Position numbers and translations under genes: made by a program
Source: Pseudomonas trivialis
GTDB taxonomy: Bacteria; Pseudomonadota; Gammaproteobacteria; Pseudomonadales; Pseudomonadaceae
Assembly: GCF_001439805.1 (NCBI RefSeq)
Contig: NZ_JYLK01000017.1
Span: 1-64,000 of the forward strand
Direction: 5' to 3'
Length of the DNA: 64,000 bases
Notes under the pieces: model-generated
Told to the model about the DNA's origin: nothing
The model's database searches: none
Seen by the model: the letters and a program-made list of their open reading frames with translations, nothing else
Part shown: positions 8,480-16,979 of the stretch, piece by piece
Layout: each line of letters begins with the position of its first letter
How positions within the stretch are numbered: the stretch's first letter is position 1

Positions 8480-9772
8480 TTACGGGTTGCGCGTGACTCG
8501 CCAGATGGTATTGGCCAGGTCGTCGGCAATGATCAGCGCGCCCTTGGGGTCGACCGTCACGCCCACCGGGCGGCCGCGGGTCTTGCCGTCATCGCCGCGA
8601 AAGCCGGTGGCGAAATCAATCGGCTCACCGGACGGCTTGCCATTGCTGAACGGCACGAAGATCACCTTGTAGCCCACCGGGTTGGGACGGTTCCAGCTGC
8701 CGTGTTCGCCGACGAATACGCCGTCGGCAAATTTCTCGCCCATGGCAGGGATGGAAAAGTCCACGCCCAGCGCCGCCACGTGGGAGCCGAGGCTGTAATC
8801 CGGCTTGATCGCAGCGGCCACCTTGGCCGGGTTCTGCGGTTGCGCACGTGGGTCGACGTTCTGCCCCCAGTAGCTGTAAGGCCAGCCGTAGAAGGCGCCT
8901 TCACGCACCGAAGTCAGGTAGTCCGGCACCAGGTCCGGGCCCAGTTCGTCGCGTTCGTTGACCACCGTCCACAATTGCCCGGAACCCGGCTGAATGGTCA
9001 GCGCGGTCGGGTTGCGCAGGCCGGTGGCGTAAGGCTTGTGTGCGCCGGTGGCGGCGTCGATCTGCCAGACCATCGCGCGGTCGATTTCCACTTCCATGCC
9101 ACGTTCGGTCACGTTGCTGTTGGAGCCGATGCCCACGTAGAGCTGGCGCCCGTCCTCGCTCACGGCCAGGGACTTGGTCCAGTGGTGGTTGATCTGCGCC
9201 GGCAGGTCGGTGACTTTGGTCGGTGCGCCGCTGGCTTTGGTCTGGCCGTCGGCATAGTCGAAGCTCACCAGCGCATCCTGATTGGCCACATAGAGCTTGC
9301 CGTTGGCGAAAGCCAGGCCGTAGGGCGCGTTGAGGTTGTCGGCAAACACGGTCTTGAGTTCGTATTTGCCATCGCCGTCCGCATCGCGCAGCAGGGTGAT
9401 GCGGTTGCCGCTCTTGACCTTGGTGTTGCCCTCGGCCTTGATCAGGCTGGCAATCACGTCCTTGGGCTTGAGCTTGGCCGCGCTGCCGCCGCGACCTTCG
9501 GCCACGAGGATGTCACCGTTGGGCAGCACCAGGGTCTGGCGTGGGATCGCGAGGTCCGTGGCAATGGCGGTCACGCTGAAGCCCTCGGGCACCGTGGGCT
9601 TGCGGTCGCCCCAGGGGGTCGGCTCGGCAATCTTCATGCTCGGCAGCAGGCTGCTTTGCTGTTCCGGCAACTTGGGGTCCGGGCCGCGGGCCTGGGTCTT
9701 GTCGCCTTCGCCACCGCAGGCAGCCAGCAGCAGTGCGGCGCTCAATAAAGTGAGGGTGTGGGCCGTTTTCAT
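8480..9772 (-). CDS. PQQ-type sugar (sorbosone) dehydrogenase family lipoprotein
   Basis: 430 residues. ATG 9772 is preceded by GGAGGTGGCAA. The N-terminus is a lipoprotein signal with lipobox LLAAC (Cys about residue 18), so the protein should be lipid-anchored in the envelope. The rest is a beta-propeller of the glucose/sorbosone dehydrogenase family: VTAIATDLAIPRQTLVLPNG, LNAPYGLAFANGKLYVANQD, NPTALTIQPGSGQLWTVVNE, and a C-terminal GRPVGVTVDPKGALIIADD. Oxidation of sugars with a PQQ cofactor is the family activity; the substrate is unproven. ATGA overlap with the upstream DUF2231 gene shows translational coupling. Confidence 0.85.
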   Translation of the reverse strand: MKTAHTLTLLSAALLLAACGGEGDKTQARGPDPKLPEQQSSLLPSMKIAEPTPWGDRKPTVPEGFSVTAIATDLAIPRQTLVLPNGDILVAEGRGGSAAKLKPKDVIASLIKAEGNTKVKSGNRITLLRDADGDGKYELKTVFADNLNAPYGLAFANGKLYVANQDALVSFDYADGQTKASGAPTKVTDLPAQINHHWTKSLAVSEDGRQLYVGIGSNSNVTERGMEVEIDRAMVWQIDAATGAHKPYATGLRNPTALTIQPGSGQLWTVVNERDELGPDLVPDYLTSVREGAFYGWPYSYWGQNVDPRAQPQNPAKVAAAIKPDYSLGSHVAALGVDFSIPAMGEKFADGVFVGEHGSWNRPNPVGYKVIFVPFSNGKPSGEPIDFATGFRGDDGKTRGRPVGVTVDPKGALIIADDLANTIWRVTRNP

Positions 9773-10185
9773 TTGCCACCTCCGGCGCGCAGGCCAATCC
9801 AGGTTGCCGCGAGGGTCAGCAGCAGCACGATGGCCGATAGCACCAGGCCGGCGGGCATGGCGGCGTAGGCGTCCTTGGCGTGTTGGAAGGCATTGACCAG
9901 GCCCAGAATCCAGGTGACCAGCAACAGCAAAACGTACAGCACCGGTGCCCCGGCCTTGCGCTCGGCGCGTACCAGGTTGACCAGCGCGCACAGCAGCGCC
10001 AAGCCGCAGAATACCAGCGCACCGGCGATCAGCCAGGAGGCAAAGTTGGCCCACTGAATCTGGAAAGTCTGGGTGTAGGCAATGTCACTGAGCAGGGCGC
10101 CGAGAAACAGCGGCACGGTGCCGGCGAGCAAGGTCGCATGCAGCGGCCCGGGGGTTATGCGTTGATACGCGGGAAGGGTAGTCAT
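9769..10185 (-). CDS. DUF2231-like integral membrane protein
   Basis: 138 residues with about four transmembrane helices (residues 18-38, 45-67, 81-98, 111-131). The opening ITPGPLHATLLAGTVPLFLG and the pattern of helices match the DUF2231 type of small inner-membrane protein, often found beside PQQ sugar dehydrogenases. AGGAG lies upstream of ATG 10185. It overlaps the dehydrogenase gene by 4 bp (ATGA), so the pair is one operon. A role in anchoring or electron transfer for the dehydrogenase is an inference from this pairing only. Confidence 0.75.
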   Translation of the reverse strand: MTTLPAYQRITPGPLHATLLAGTVPLFLGALLSDIAYTQTFQIQWANFASWLIAGALVFCGLALLCALVNLVRAERKAGAPVLYVLLLLVTWILGLVNAFQHAKDAYAAMPAGLVLSAIVLLLTLAATWIGLRAGGGK

Positions 10186-10361
10186 GGGGGAACGGCTCCT
10201 TGTTGTACAACGCCCCAGGTTCGGGGCAGCGCATAGGAAAGGAACGCAGCGTTTGTCTGAAAGTTCAGCTCATCTCGTGTCTAAATATTATGAACCGCCA
10301 GGGTCAGTCGCCTGCCCAACACCTTACACTTCCGCCCAATACTTCCATGCCAGGCCCTTCC

Positions 10362-11399
10362 ATGACCCACCCCCGTATTGGTTTCGCGTGCCAGTACAAG
10401 CATCCCGAACGCCTGCTCTCCAACAGCGCCCTCAAGCTGATTGAGGGCCCGTACAACCCGCGTACCACCACGTTGCGCTGGATGGACGGCGTGGCCCCCG
10501 AGGTCGCCCGTGCCAGGCTGGTCGAGGTGGTCACCCACAACCTGGCGGCGCAACTGCGCCTGCTGGCCTACGTTGCCGAACTGCCGCCGACCCTGCGCAT
10601 GCTGCGCTTGAGCAGCGATCTGCTGCCGTTTTACAGCCACCCGAAAGTCGCCGCCGTCTACCAGGACCCGGCCATTGCCAGCCAATTGCTCGAAGGCTTC
10701 GCCGCCATTGGCGATCTGGCGCGTGCGTCGGACATTCGGCTGTCATTCCACCCCGGCCAGTACTGCGTGCTCGGCTCGGAAAATCCCGGCGTGGTGGAAA
10801 ACAGCCTGGCCGAATTCGAATACCACGCCGACATGATCCGCATGATGGGCTACGGCCGTCGCTTCCAGGACCTCAAGTGCAACGTGCACATCGCCGGTCG
10901 CCTGGGCGTGGAGGGCACGCGGGCGGTGTGGTCACGGTTATCGGAAGTGGCGCGCAACTGCATTACGTTCGAAAACGACGAAAAGACCTACGGCCTCGAT
11001 CACTGCCTGCAAGTGGCCGACCTGGCGCCGGTGGTGCTGGATATTCATCACTGCTGGATCAACGAAAACGACTACATCGACCCCGATTCGCCACGGGTTG
11101 CCCGCGTGATCGAAAGCTGGCGCGGTGTGCGCCCTGCCATGCATTACTCCCAGCCTCAGGAGGTACTGCAGGAAATGGGCTTTGACGCCGAACACAAACT
11201 GGAGATGGACGCCTTGCTGAAAGTGGTCTCCAAGCGCGACCTGTACGCCCACAGCGCGCAAATGTGGAACCGCTGGACCAACGATTACGCGCTGCAGTTT
11301 TTTGATCGTTTCGACATCATGCTCGAAGCCAAAGACAAGAATGTGGCGGCGCTGGCGTTTTACGAGCATTTCAAAAAAAGCTCAGCGGCCTCCAACTGA
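10362..11399 (+). CDS. uvsE: UV damage endonuclease UvsE/UVDE
   Basis: 345 residues from ATG 10362 (MTHPRIGFACQYKHP); in-frame ATGs at 10347 and 10290 are alternatives and none has a strong ribosome site. The family hallmarks are present: LRLSSDLLPFYSH, SFHPGQYCVLGSENP, CITFENDEKTYGL, VLDIHHCWIN and HYSQPQ, which supply the His, Glu and Asp ligands of the three-metal TIM-barrel site. The enzyme nicks DNA 5' to UV photoproducts and starts excision repair independently of UvrABC. Single gene; divergent from the DUF2231 operon. Confidence 0.9.
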   Translation: MTHPRIGFACQYKHPERLLSNSALKLIEGPYNPRTTTLRWMDGVAPEVARARLVEVVTHNLAAQLRLLAYVAELPPTLRMLRLSSDLLPFYSHPKVAAVYQDPAIASQLLEGFAAIGDLARASDIRLSFHPGQYCVLGSENPGVVENSLAEFEYHADMIRMMGYGRRFQDLKCNVHIAGRLGVEGTRAVWSRLSEVARNCITFENDEKTYGLDHCLQVADLAPVVLDIHHCWINENDYIDPDSPRVARVIESWRGVRPAMHYSQPQEVLQEMGFDAEHKLEMDALLKVVSKRDLYAHSAQMWNRWTNDYALQFFDRFDIMLEAKDKNVAALAFYEHFKKSSAASN

Positions 11400-11455
11400 C
11401 ACAGCTTCTCCGTGATGAGTGGGCGTGTTGTGGCGAGCGAACGGTTGATCAGTCC

Positions 11456-13396
11456 CTAGGACTTGAACCGTCCCACCAACCCATTCAACTCCTCCGACAG
11501 TTGCGACAGCCGACCCGAGTCGTCCTGCGCCGAATGGGCCAGGCTTTCCACCAGCCGTGCTTCGTCGTAGATCTGCTGGATATGCCGGTTGATCTCTTCG
11601 GCCACGCTGTGTTGCTCTTCGGCGGCGGCGGAGATCTGCAGGTTCTGGTCGCGGATTTCGTTGACCGAGGTCTGGATGCCTTCGAAGCTGTCGCGCGCGC
11701 TTTCGATGGACGACACGCTGGCGCGGGACAAGTCCATGCAGCTGTTCATCTTCTGCGTGACTTCCTCGGTCTTGCTGCCGAGGGAGCCCAGCAGGTGCTC
11801 GATTTCGCCGGTGGAGTCGGACGTGCGTTTGGCCAGCGCGCGCACTTCATCAGCGACTACCGCAAAGCCACGGCCCTGGTCACCGGCCCGGGCGGCTTCG
11901 ATGGCGGCGTTGAGCGCCAGCAGGTTGGTCTGTTCGGCAATCGCGCGGATGGTGCCGAGAATCTGGTTGATGCTGCGGCTGCCGGCTTCCAGCTCGACCA
12001 TGGCCTGGGACGATTCGCTCAGGCGCCGGCCCAGGCGGTTGACGTTGTCGGTGGTCACTTCGATCTGCTGCTTGCCCTCGGCGACACGGCGGTGACCGTT
12101 TTCGGCCGACTCGGCCGCGCCGCTGCAGGAGCGCGCCACCTCGTTGGCGGTGGCGACCATTTCATTGAACGCGGTCGACACCAGCTCCACAGCCTCGCGC
12201 TGGCGCCCGGCCGCCTCGTTCATGTTGTGCGCCACTTCGCTGTTGACCCGTGAGGCGTCCTGCAAATTGGTCGATGCCGAGCCGATGCGCTGGATCAGAT
12301 GGCGAATCGCGGCAAGAAACTTGTTGAACCAGCCGGCCAGTTCGGCGGTTTCATCCTTGCCCTGGATCTGCAGGTCATGACGCAGGTCACCTTCGCCCTC
12401 GGCGATCGATTGCAAGCCACTGCTGACCTGGCCGATCGGCTTGACGATCACCTTGGAAAACGCCGCCGCGAGCAACCCGAAGATCAGCACCAGCACCACC
12501 ACGATGACGGCGGTGATGTAAGTCATGCGGGTCGCGGCCGCCATCACTTCGTTGTATTCGATCAGCCCCACATAACGCCAGCCAAGACCGGGCGAGGTCC
12601 AGATGTTGGCCATGTAGCGCACGCCGTCGATCACCACGTCGGTGGAACCCTGAGGGGTGTTGGCCAACTGCGCGTACGGTGCGCCGAGGTCCTTGAGCGG
12701 TTTGAAGTTGTGCGCGGCGTTGCGCGGGTCCACCAGCACCACGCCGTCTTCGATCAGCATCACGTAGCCGCTGTCTCCCAGCTTGATGCTCTTGACCAGC
12801 TCGGTGAGGTTTTTCAGCGACACACTCACCACGAACACGCCCTTGGGCTTGCCGGCGTTATCCAGCAACGTGCGCGCGGTGCCCACCAGGGCCACGTCGT
12901 CTTTATCGTAATAGTAAGCCGGGGTGCGCACGGTCTTGCCGGGGCTGGCCATGGCGGCCTTGTACCACGGGCGCGCGCGCGGATCGTATTTGGCCAGTTG
13001 CGGATCGTCAGGCCATTTGACGTAGGTGCCATCCTCAAGGCCAATGGACAAGATGGCCGCCGCGGGGTGAGTGGTGCCAAAGCGCGCAAACTGCTCAATC
13101 ACGCGCTGTGCCTGGGGCGGCATGGGTTGGCTGGCCGCATCGGCGCCCTGGTAGTTCTTCAGCGTGTCGACAGAGGTGTATACAGGGTCGGCGGCCATTT
13201 GGTCGACGTTCTGCACCGTGCCATCAAAGAACTGCCGGATATTGCCATCGATCTGGCGAATCTCGCGGGTGCTGCCATCGATGAACTGATCGACCGCCTC
13301 AGTCCGTGTGTTCATGACGGAGATCACCGCGACCAGACTGACCGGGATAAAAGCGACGCAGACAAACGCGAGCACCAGCTTGTTCTTTATTTTCAT
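11456..13396 (-). CDS. Methyl-accepting chemotaxis protein, dCache sensor
   Basis: 646 residues from ATG 13396 (MKIKNKL); ATG 13408 or GTG 13465 are possible and none has a good ribosome site. TM1 about residues 7-27, a periplasmic double-Cache domain (about 30-290, with DPRARPWYKAAM, typical of the dCache ligand pocket), TM2 about 295-318, HAMP, then the cytoplasmic signalling hairpin with its invariant tip LLALNAAIEAARAGDQGRGF. It ends GLVGRFKS without a CheR/CheB tether pentapeptide. The DxxxRPWY sequence occurs in amino-acid receptors and the ligand may be an amino acid, but this is not proven. Confidence 0.9.
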   Translation of the reverse strand: MKIKNKLVLAFVCVAFIPVSLVAVISVMNTRTEAVDQFIDGSTREIRQIDGNIRQFFDGTVQNVDQMAADPVYTSVDTLKNYQGADAASQPMPPQAQRVIEQFARFGTTHPAAAILSIGLEDGTYVKWPDDPQLAKYDPRARPWYKAAMASPGKTVRTPAYYYDKDDVALVGTARTLLDNAGKPKGVFVVSVSLKNLTELVKSIKLGDSGYVMLIEDGVVLVDPRNAAHNFKPLKDLGAPYAQLANTPQGSTDVVIDGVRYMANIWTSPGLGWRYVGLIEYNEVMAAATRMTYITAVIVVVLVLIFGLLAAAFSKVIVKPIGQVSSGLQSIAEGEGDLRHDLQIQGKDETAELAGWFNKFLAAIRHLIQRIGSASTNLQDASRVNSEVAHNMNEAAGRQREAVELVSTAFNEMVATANEVARSCSGAAESAENGHRRVAEGKQQIEVTTDNVNRLGRRLSESSQAMVELEAGSRSINQILGTIRAIAEQTNLLALNAAIEAARAGDQGRGFAVVADEVRALAKRTSDSTGEIEHLLGSLGSKTEEVTQKMNSCMDLSRASVSSIESARDSFEGIQTSVNEIRDQNLQISAAAEEQHSVAEEINRHIQQIYDEARLVESLAHSAQDDSGRLSQLSEELNGLVGRFKS

Positions 13397-13576
13397 GAAG
13401 ACGACCATCAGCGGGGAGGGCGGCCAAATCGTCTGCCCGGTGCGGACACGGCGACTTGATTTCACTGACTGTTTCGGCCTGAGGGTGGTAAAGCTTTAGC
13501 GTTATTTTGTGTACAAATCGTCTTCGTTCGAGTACTTCCGCCCGACTGGGATCAGCCCGTGGCTTCACCCAATCGA

Positions 13577-14161
13577 TTAGACACCTTCGCGAAATGCCTC
13601 ACGACTTCTGGTCAGGATCGCACCGGCCTCCACAATTGTGGCGTAGTCCATCGCCAGGTTGCTTAGCGAAAGGGCGTGCACGTCCTCGGCGGGCCAGAGG
13701 CGTCCGGATAAATCGGACTGGTTGAAGGTGTAACAGGCGTCTGAAACCACCGTTACGTCGAACCCCAGGTTACCGCCCGAGCGGGCTGTGGCCTCGACGG
13801 AGTTGTTGGTGATCACGCCGACAATCACCAATTGCCTGATCGATCGCGTATGCAGCCAGCGCTCAAGACCCGTGTGGATGAATGCATCCGGAACATTCTT
13901 TTCCAGCACATGTTCAAGTGCGAGCGGTTGCAATGCGGCTTGGAATTCGCAGCCAGTCTGTCCTGGCCAGAATACCGAAGTGGGTGAACGGGACATGTGC
14001 CGTACATGCACGACAGGGCGACCTGACTGGCGCCATGCGCTTAGCAGGCGCTGGATGTTTGATTCTGCGTCGGGATTATTGCGTCGCCCGAGCGCTGGCG
14101 AGTGCATGCCTTTCTGCATGTCGATGATGACCAATGCTGCGTTTGGGGCTAATGGGTCCAT
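13577..14161 (-). CDS. Isochorismatase-like (cysteine hydrolase fold) protein, nucleophile Cys replaced by Ser
   Basis: 194 residues with AAGGAATG upstream of ATG 14161. The fold is clear: LVIIDMQKGMH at 10-20 supplies Asp14, EKNVPDAF supplies Lys88, and VIVGVITNNSVEATARSGG at 112-130 aligns with the usual GVxTxxCVxxTA motif. The position of the nucleophilic cysteine is Ser121. Asp and Lys are therefore kept while the Cys is not. Related proteins with NNSVEAT are common in bacteria, so this is a subfamily trait, and the chemistry may differ from classic amidohydrolases. Downstream of the chemoreceptor gene promoter; no operon partner. Confidence 0.82.
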   Translation of the reverse strand: MDPLAPNAALVIIDMQKGMHSPALGRRNNPDAESNIQRLLSAWRQSGRPVVHVRHMSRSPTSVFWPGQTGCEFQAALQPLALEHVLEKNVPDAFIHTGLERWLHTRSIRQLVIVGVITNNSVEATARSGGNLGFDVTVVSDACYTFNQSDLSGRLWPAEDVHALSLSNLAMDYATIVEAGAILTRSREAFREGV

Positions 14162-14271
14162 GGCACATTCCTTGGTTTGTCAGTCGCGAAACATAGCTCA
14201 GCCATTTCGAGTTGTGGTGGATTAAAAGATCTGCCTGACAAACTGGCTACCCCATGGCTAGCGAGCTTATT

Positions 14272-14404
14272 GTGGCGAGCGGGCTTGCCCCGCGTTGGGG
14301 TGCGAAGCGCCCCCATCAAGACCGAGTGCGGTGGGCCAGAGACGACTTAGACACAGGTTTTGGGGCTGCTGAGCAGCCCAACGCGGGGCAAGCCCGCTCG
14401 CCAC
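14272..14404. repeat. REP doublet, second copy
   Basis: Left unit TGGCGAGCGGGCTTGCCCCG (14273-14292), with the GGGG...CCCC hairpin, and right unit CGGGGCAAGCCCGCTCGCCAC (14384-14404) in inverse orientation. It matches the doublet at 6-138 in arms, hairpins and overall length. It lies between the isochorismatase-like gene (starts at 14161, minus strand) and the 3' end of the Aer-like gene; 14162-14271 contains only leader sequence. Confidence 0.85.
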
Positions 14405-14454
14405 AGGGGGCGGGCTCGACTGAGATTCTGGCTGACCTGCTCCTCAGCCGCGTC

Positions 14455-16020
14455 TCAGCGATTGAACCGCTCAACCAGCGCGTACTGCGTGGCCGCGGTG
14501 TTGGTCAGTTCCTTGCTCAGGTCGGTCGATTGATGGGCTTGCAGCGAGGTCTGGTCGGCCAGTTCGGCGATGGTGGTGATGTTGCGGCTGATCTCTTCGG
14601 CGACTGCGCTTTGCTCCTCGGTGGCGGCGGCGATCTGGGTGGTCATGTTGGTGATATTGGCCACCGCTTCGCTGATGCCGACCAGCGCCTGGTCGGCTTC
14701 GAGCACCCGGGCCACGCCTTCCTCGGCCTGGCGGTGGCCGTTCTGCATGCTGCTGACCGCGTTATTGGACGAGGCCTGAAGCTGGGTGATCAGCGCATGG
14801 ATCTGCGTGGTCGATTGCGAGGTGCGTTGCGCCAGCTGGCGCACTTCGTCGGCCACCACGGCAAAGCCGCGGCCTTGCTCGCCGGCGCGCGCCGCTTCGA
14901 TGGCGGCGTTGAGGGCCAGCAGGTTGGTCTGGTCGGCGATGCCTTTGATCACATCGACCACACTGCCGATTTCGTCGCTGTCGCGGGCCAGCTGCGCGAC
15001 GGTGGCGCCGGTTTCGCCGACCACGGCGGACAACCGCTCGATGGCTTCACGGGTATCGCGCGCCACTTCGCGACCGCGACCGGTGAGCACATTGGCTTGC
15101 TGGGTGGCGTCGGCGGTGCGTTGCACGTGACTGGCGACTTCCTGGGTGGTGGCCGCCATCTGGTTGACCGCTGCCGAGACCTGTTCGGTTTCGACGCGCT
15201 GGCGGTCCAGGCCCTGGGCGCTGGCGGTGGCCAACTGGTCGGACTGGCCGGCGAGGGCGCTGAGCTGCTCGGCGCTGTCCTGCAGGCGCGTCAGGCAGGT
15301 TTTCAGGCGCGCGGTCTGGCTGAGGAACGCGGTTTCCAAACGTGCCTGAGGCCCGCGCGCGTCGCTGTACATCTGCGCGATCAACGCATCCGACGTCGAC
15401 GGCTCCACACCCGCCAGCAGGCGCAGGGTGCTGCCTTGGCGCCAGCGCGCGCAGAGCACGCCCACCGGCACGGCCACGGCCAGCGCAACGGCAATCGCCA
15501 CCGGGGCGCTGAGAGACAGCCCGGCCACGCTGCCGGCAAGGCCCGTTGCCATGTACGGCACGCACGCCACGGCCGCCGGCAGCCAGGCATCCTGACGCGG
15601 CACGCCGGGTTTGCCTCGGCTGATCCGCTGGTACAGCGCCTGCGCGCGGCGGATCTCATCGGCGGTGGGCTTGACCCGCACCGACTCGAAACCGACCACG
15701 CGGCTGCCGTCATATATCGGCGTGACGTAAGCGTTGACCCAATAGTGGTCGCCGTTTTTCGAACGGTTCTTGACGATGCCCATCCACGGCTGGCCTTGCT
15801 TGAGCGCGCGCCACATGTGCGCAAACACCGCCGGTGGGACATCGGGGTGACGCACGATGTTCTGCGGCGCGCCGATCAGGTCGGCACGGTCAAAACCGCT
15901 GATGTCAACGAACGCGTCGTTGCAGTAAGTGATCATCCCCTGGGTGTCGGTGGCGGAAATGAGTTTCTGCGACGGCGCGAGGGAAATCTCACGCTGTGTT
16001 ACGGGCTGGTTGTTGCGCAT
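14455..16020 (-). CDS. aer: Aer-type aerotaxis receptor (PAS-MCP)
   Basis: 521 residues. ATG 16020 has AGGGAG upstream, which decides the start over a longer frame to 16110. Residues 1-125 are a PAS domain with the Aer signature (TYCNDAFVDISGFDRADLIG, then NIVRHPDVPPAVFAHMW), which binds FAD and senses redox state. A hydrophobic hairpin about residues 155-200 anchors it in the inner membrane without a periplasmic domain. The C-terminal half is the MCP signalling domain, with tip LLALNAAIEAARAGEQGRGF. Expected role: energy taxis, including aerotaxis. Several Aer paralogues are usual in pseudomonads, so the number is left open. Confidence 0.9.
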   Translation of the reverse strand: MRNNQPVTQREISLAPSQKLISATDTQGMITYCNDAFVDISGFDRADLIGAPQNIVRHPDVPPAVFAHMWRALKQGQPWMGIVKNRSKNGDHYWVNAYVTPIYDGSRVVGFESVRVKPTADEIRRAQALYQRISRGKPGVPRQDAWLPAAVACVPYMATGLAGSVAGLSLSAPVAIAVALAVAVPVGVLCARWRQGSTLRLLAGVEPSTSDALIAQMYSDARGPQARLETAFLSQTARLKTCLTRLQDSAEQLSALAGQSDQLATASAQGLDRQRVETEQVSAAVNQMAATTQEVASHVQRTADATQQANVLTGRGREVARDTREAIERLSAVVGETGATVAQLARDSDEIGSVVDVIKGIADQTNLLALNAAIEAARAGEQGRGFAVVADEVRQLAQRTSQSTTQIHALITQLQASSNNAVSSMQNGHRQAEEGVARVLEADQALVGISEAVANITNMTTQIAAATEEQSAVAEEISRNITTIAELADQTSLQAHQSTDLSKELTNTAATQYALVERFNR

Positions 16021-16110
16021 GGTGCTGCTCCCTGAAGTGCCAGACAGGTCATCGGCACCAACGCGAATAAGTTGATGGCCGATTTTTCGCCAGGCACTGC
16101 GGGACGGCAT

Positions 16111-16785
16111 TCAGGGGCGTGAAGCCACCTCATCGAGGTGGTCGAGCAAGTCCTGCGGGTCTTCATAAACCCGCAGCGCGCCCGCACGTTCCAGTTCGCC
16201 GATGTCATAGCCCCCCGACAGCAGGCCGATTCCGGTGGCCTTGGCGCGCCGCGCGGCGAGCATGTCCCACACGGCGTCGCCGATCACCAGGCACTCGTCG
16301 ATCGGCACCTTCATATGCCGGGCGGCGGCGAGAAACAGGTCCGGGTCCGGCTTGCCGTACTTCACATCGTCACGGGTGATGATGTTCACCTCGTCAATGT
16401 CCAGTTGCAGCGCCTTGAGGTTGATCTTCGCGGTGTCCAGGCCGCCGCTGGTGGCGATGCACCAGGTGAGGCCGCCCTGGTTGAGGTGGTCGAGCAGCTC
16501 GACGGCGCCCGGCAAGGCGATGATCTGCCCCTGCAATCGCGCATACGCCTCGGCATGCAGTTGGCTCAGGCGTTCGGCTTGCGCCTCGCTGATATCGAGG
16601 CCGGTTTCGCGGGACAACGTTTTGAGCATCAGGCCGCCGCTCATGCCGATCCTGCGGTGGATGCGCCACATCGCAAGGGGGATGCCTTCGGCGTCGAGGG
16701 CTTCTTTCCAGGCGGCCACGTTCTGATAAACGCTGTCGGTGAGCGTACCGTCGAGGTCGAAAATGAAGGAGGTTTGAGGTCGCAT
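16111..16785 (-). CDS. HAD-family phosphatase (beta-phosphoglucomutase-like)
   Basis: 224 residues; GGAG precedes ATG 16785. The four HAD motifs are visible: FIFDLDGTLTDS (I), IATSGG (II), the lysine of VKYGKPDPDLF (III) and VIGDAVWDMLAARRA (IV). The helical cap lies between motifs I and II, giving a CbbY/Gph-like subfamily I member. Substrates of this family are small phosphorylated sugars or phosphoglycolate; nothing here says which. It follows the divergent promoter region it shares with the OsmC-YcaO gene. Confidence 0.87.
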   Translation of the reverse strand: MRPQTSFIFDLDGTLTDSVYQNVAAWKEALDAEGIPLAMWRIHRRIGMSGGLMLKTLSRETGLDISEAQAERLSQLHAEAYARLQGQIIALPGAVELLDHLNQGGLTWCIATSGGLDTAKINLKALQLDIDEVNIITRDDVKYGKPDPDLFLAAARHMKVPIDECLVIGDAVWDMLAARRAKATGIGLLSGGYDIGELERAGALRVYEDPQDLLDHLDEVASRP

Positions 16786-16979
16786 GGGGCTGTTCTCCGA
16801 TCAGAAAAAAGATGATGGGACATCAGCTTGAGTGACATCACAGGGCTTGGAGTGCCCCGAGGTTTTGCCGTTCGATTTTTCGCTCATTCGCGCAGGCTTT
16901 GGCAAAAGCCTGAAACTTTCCGGGGAAAAACCTCATAATGGCGGCCATTTTTGTTCAGCCGTTATTCTGGTGTGCCCCC

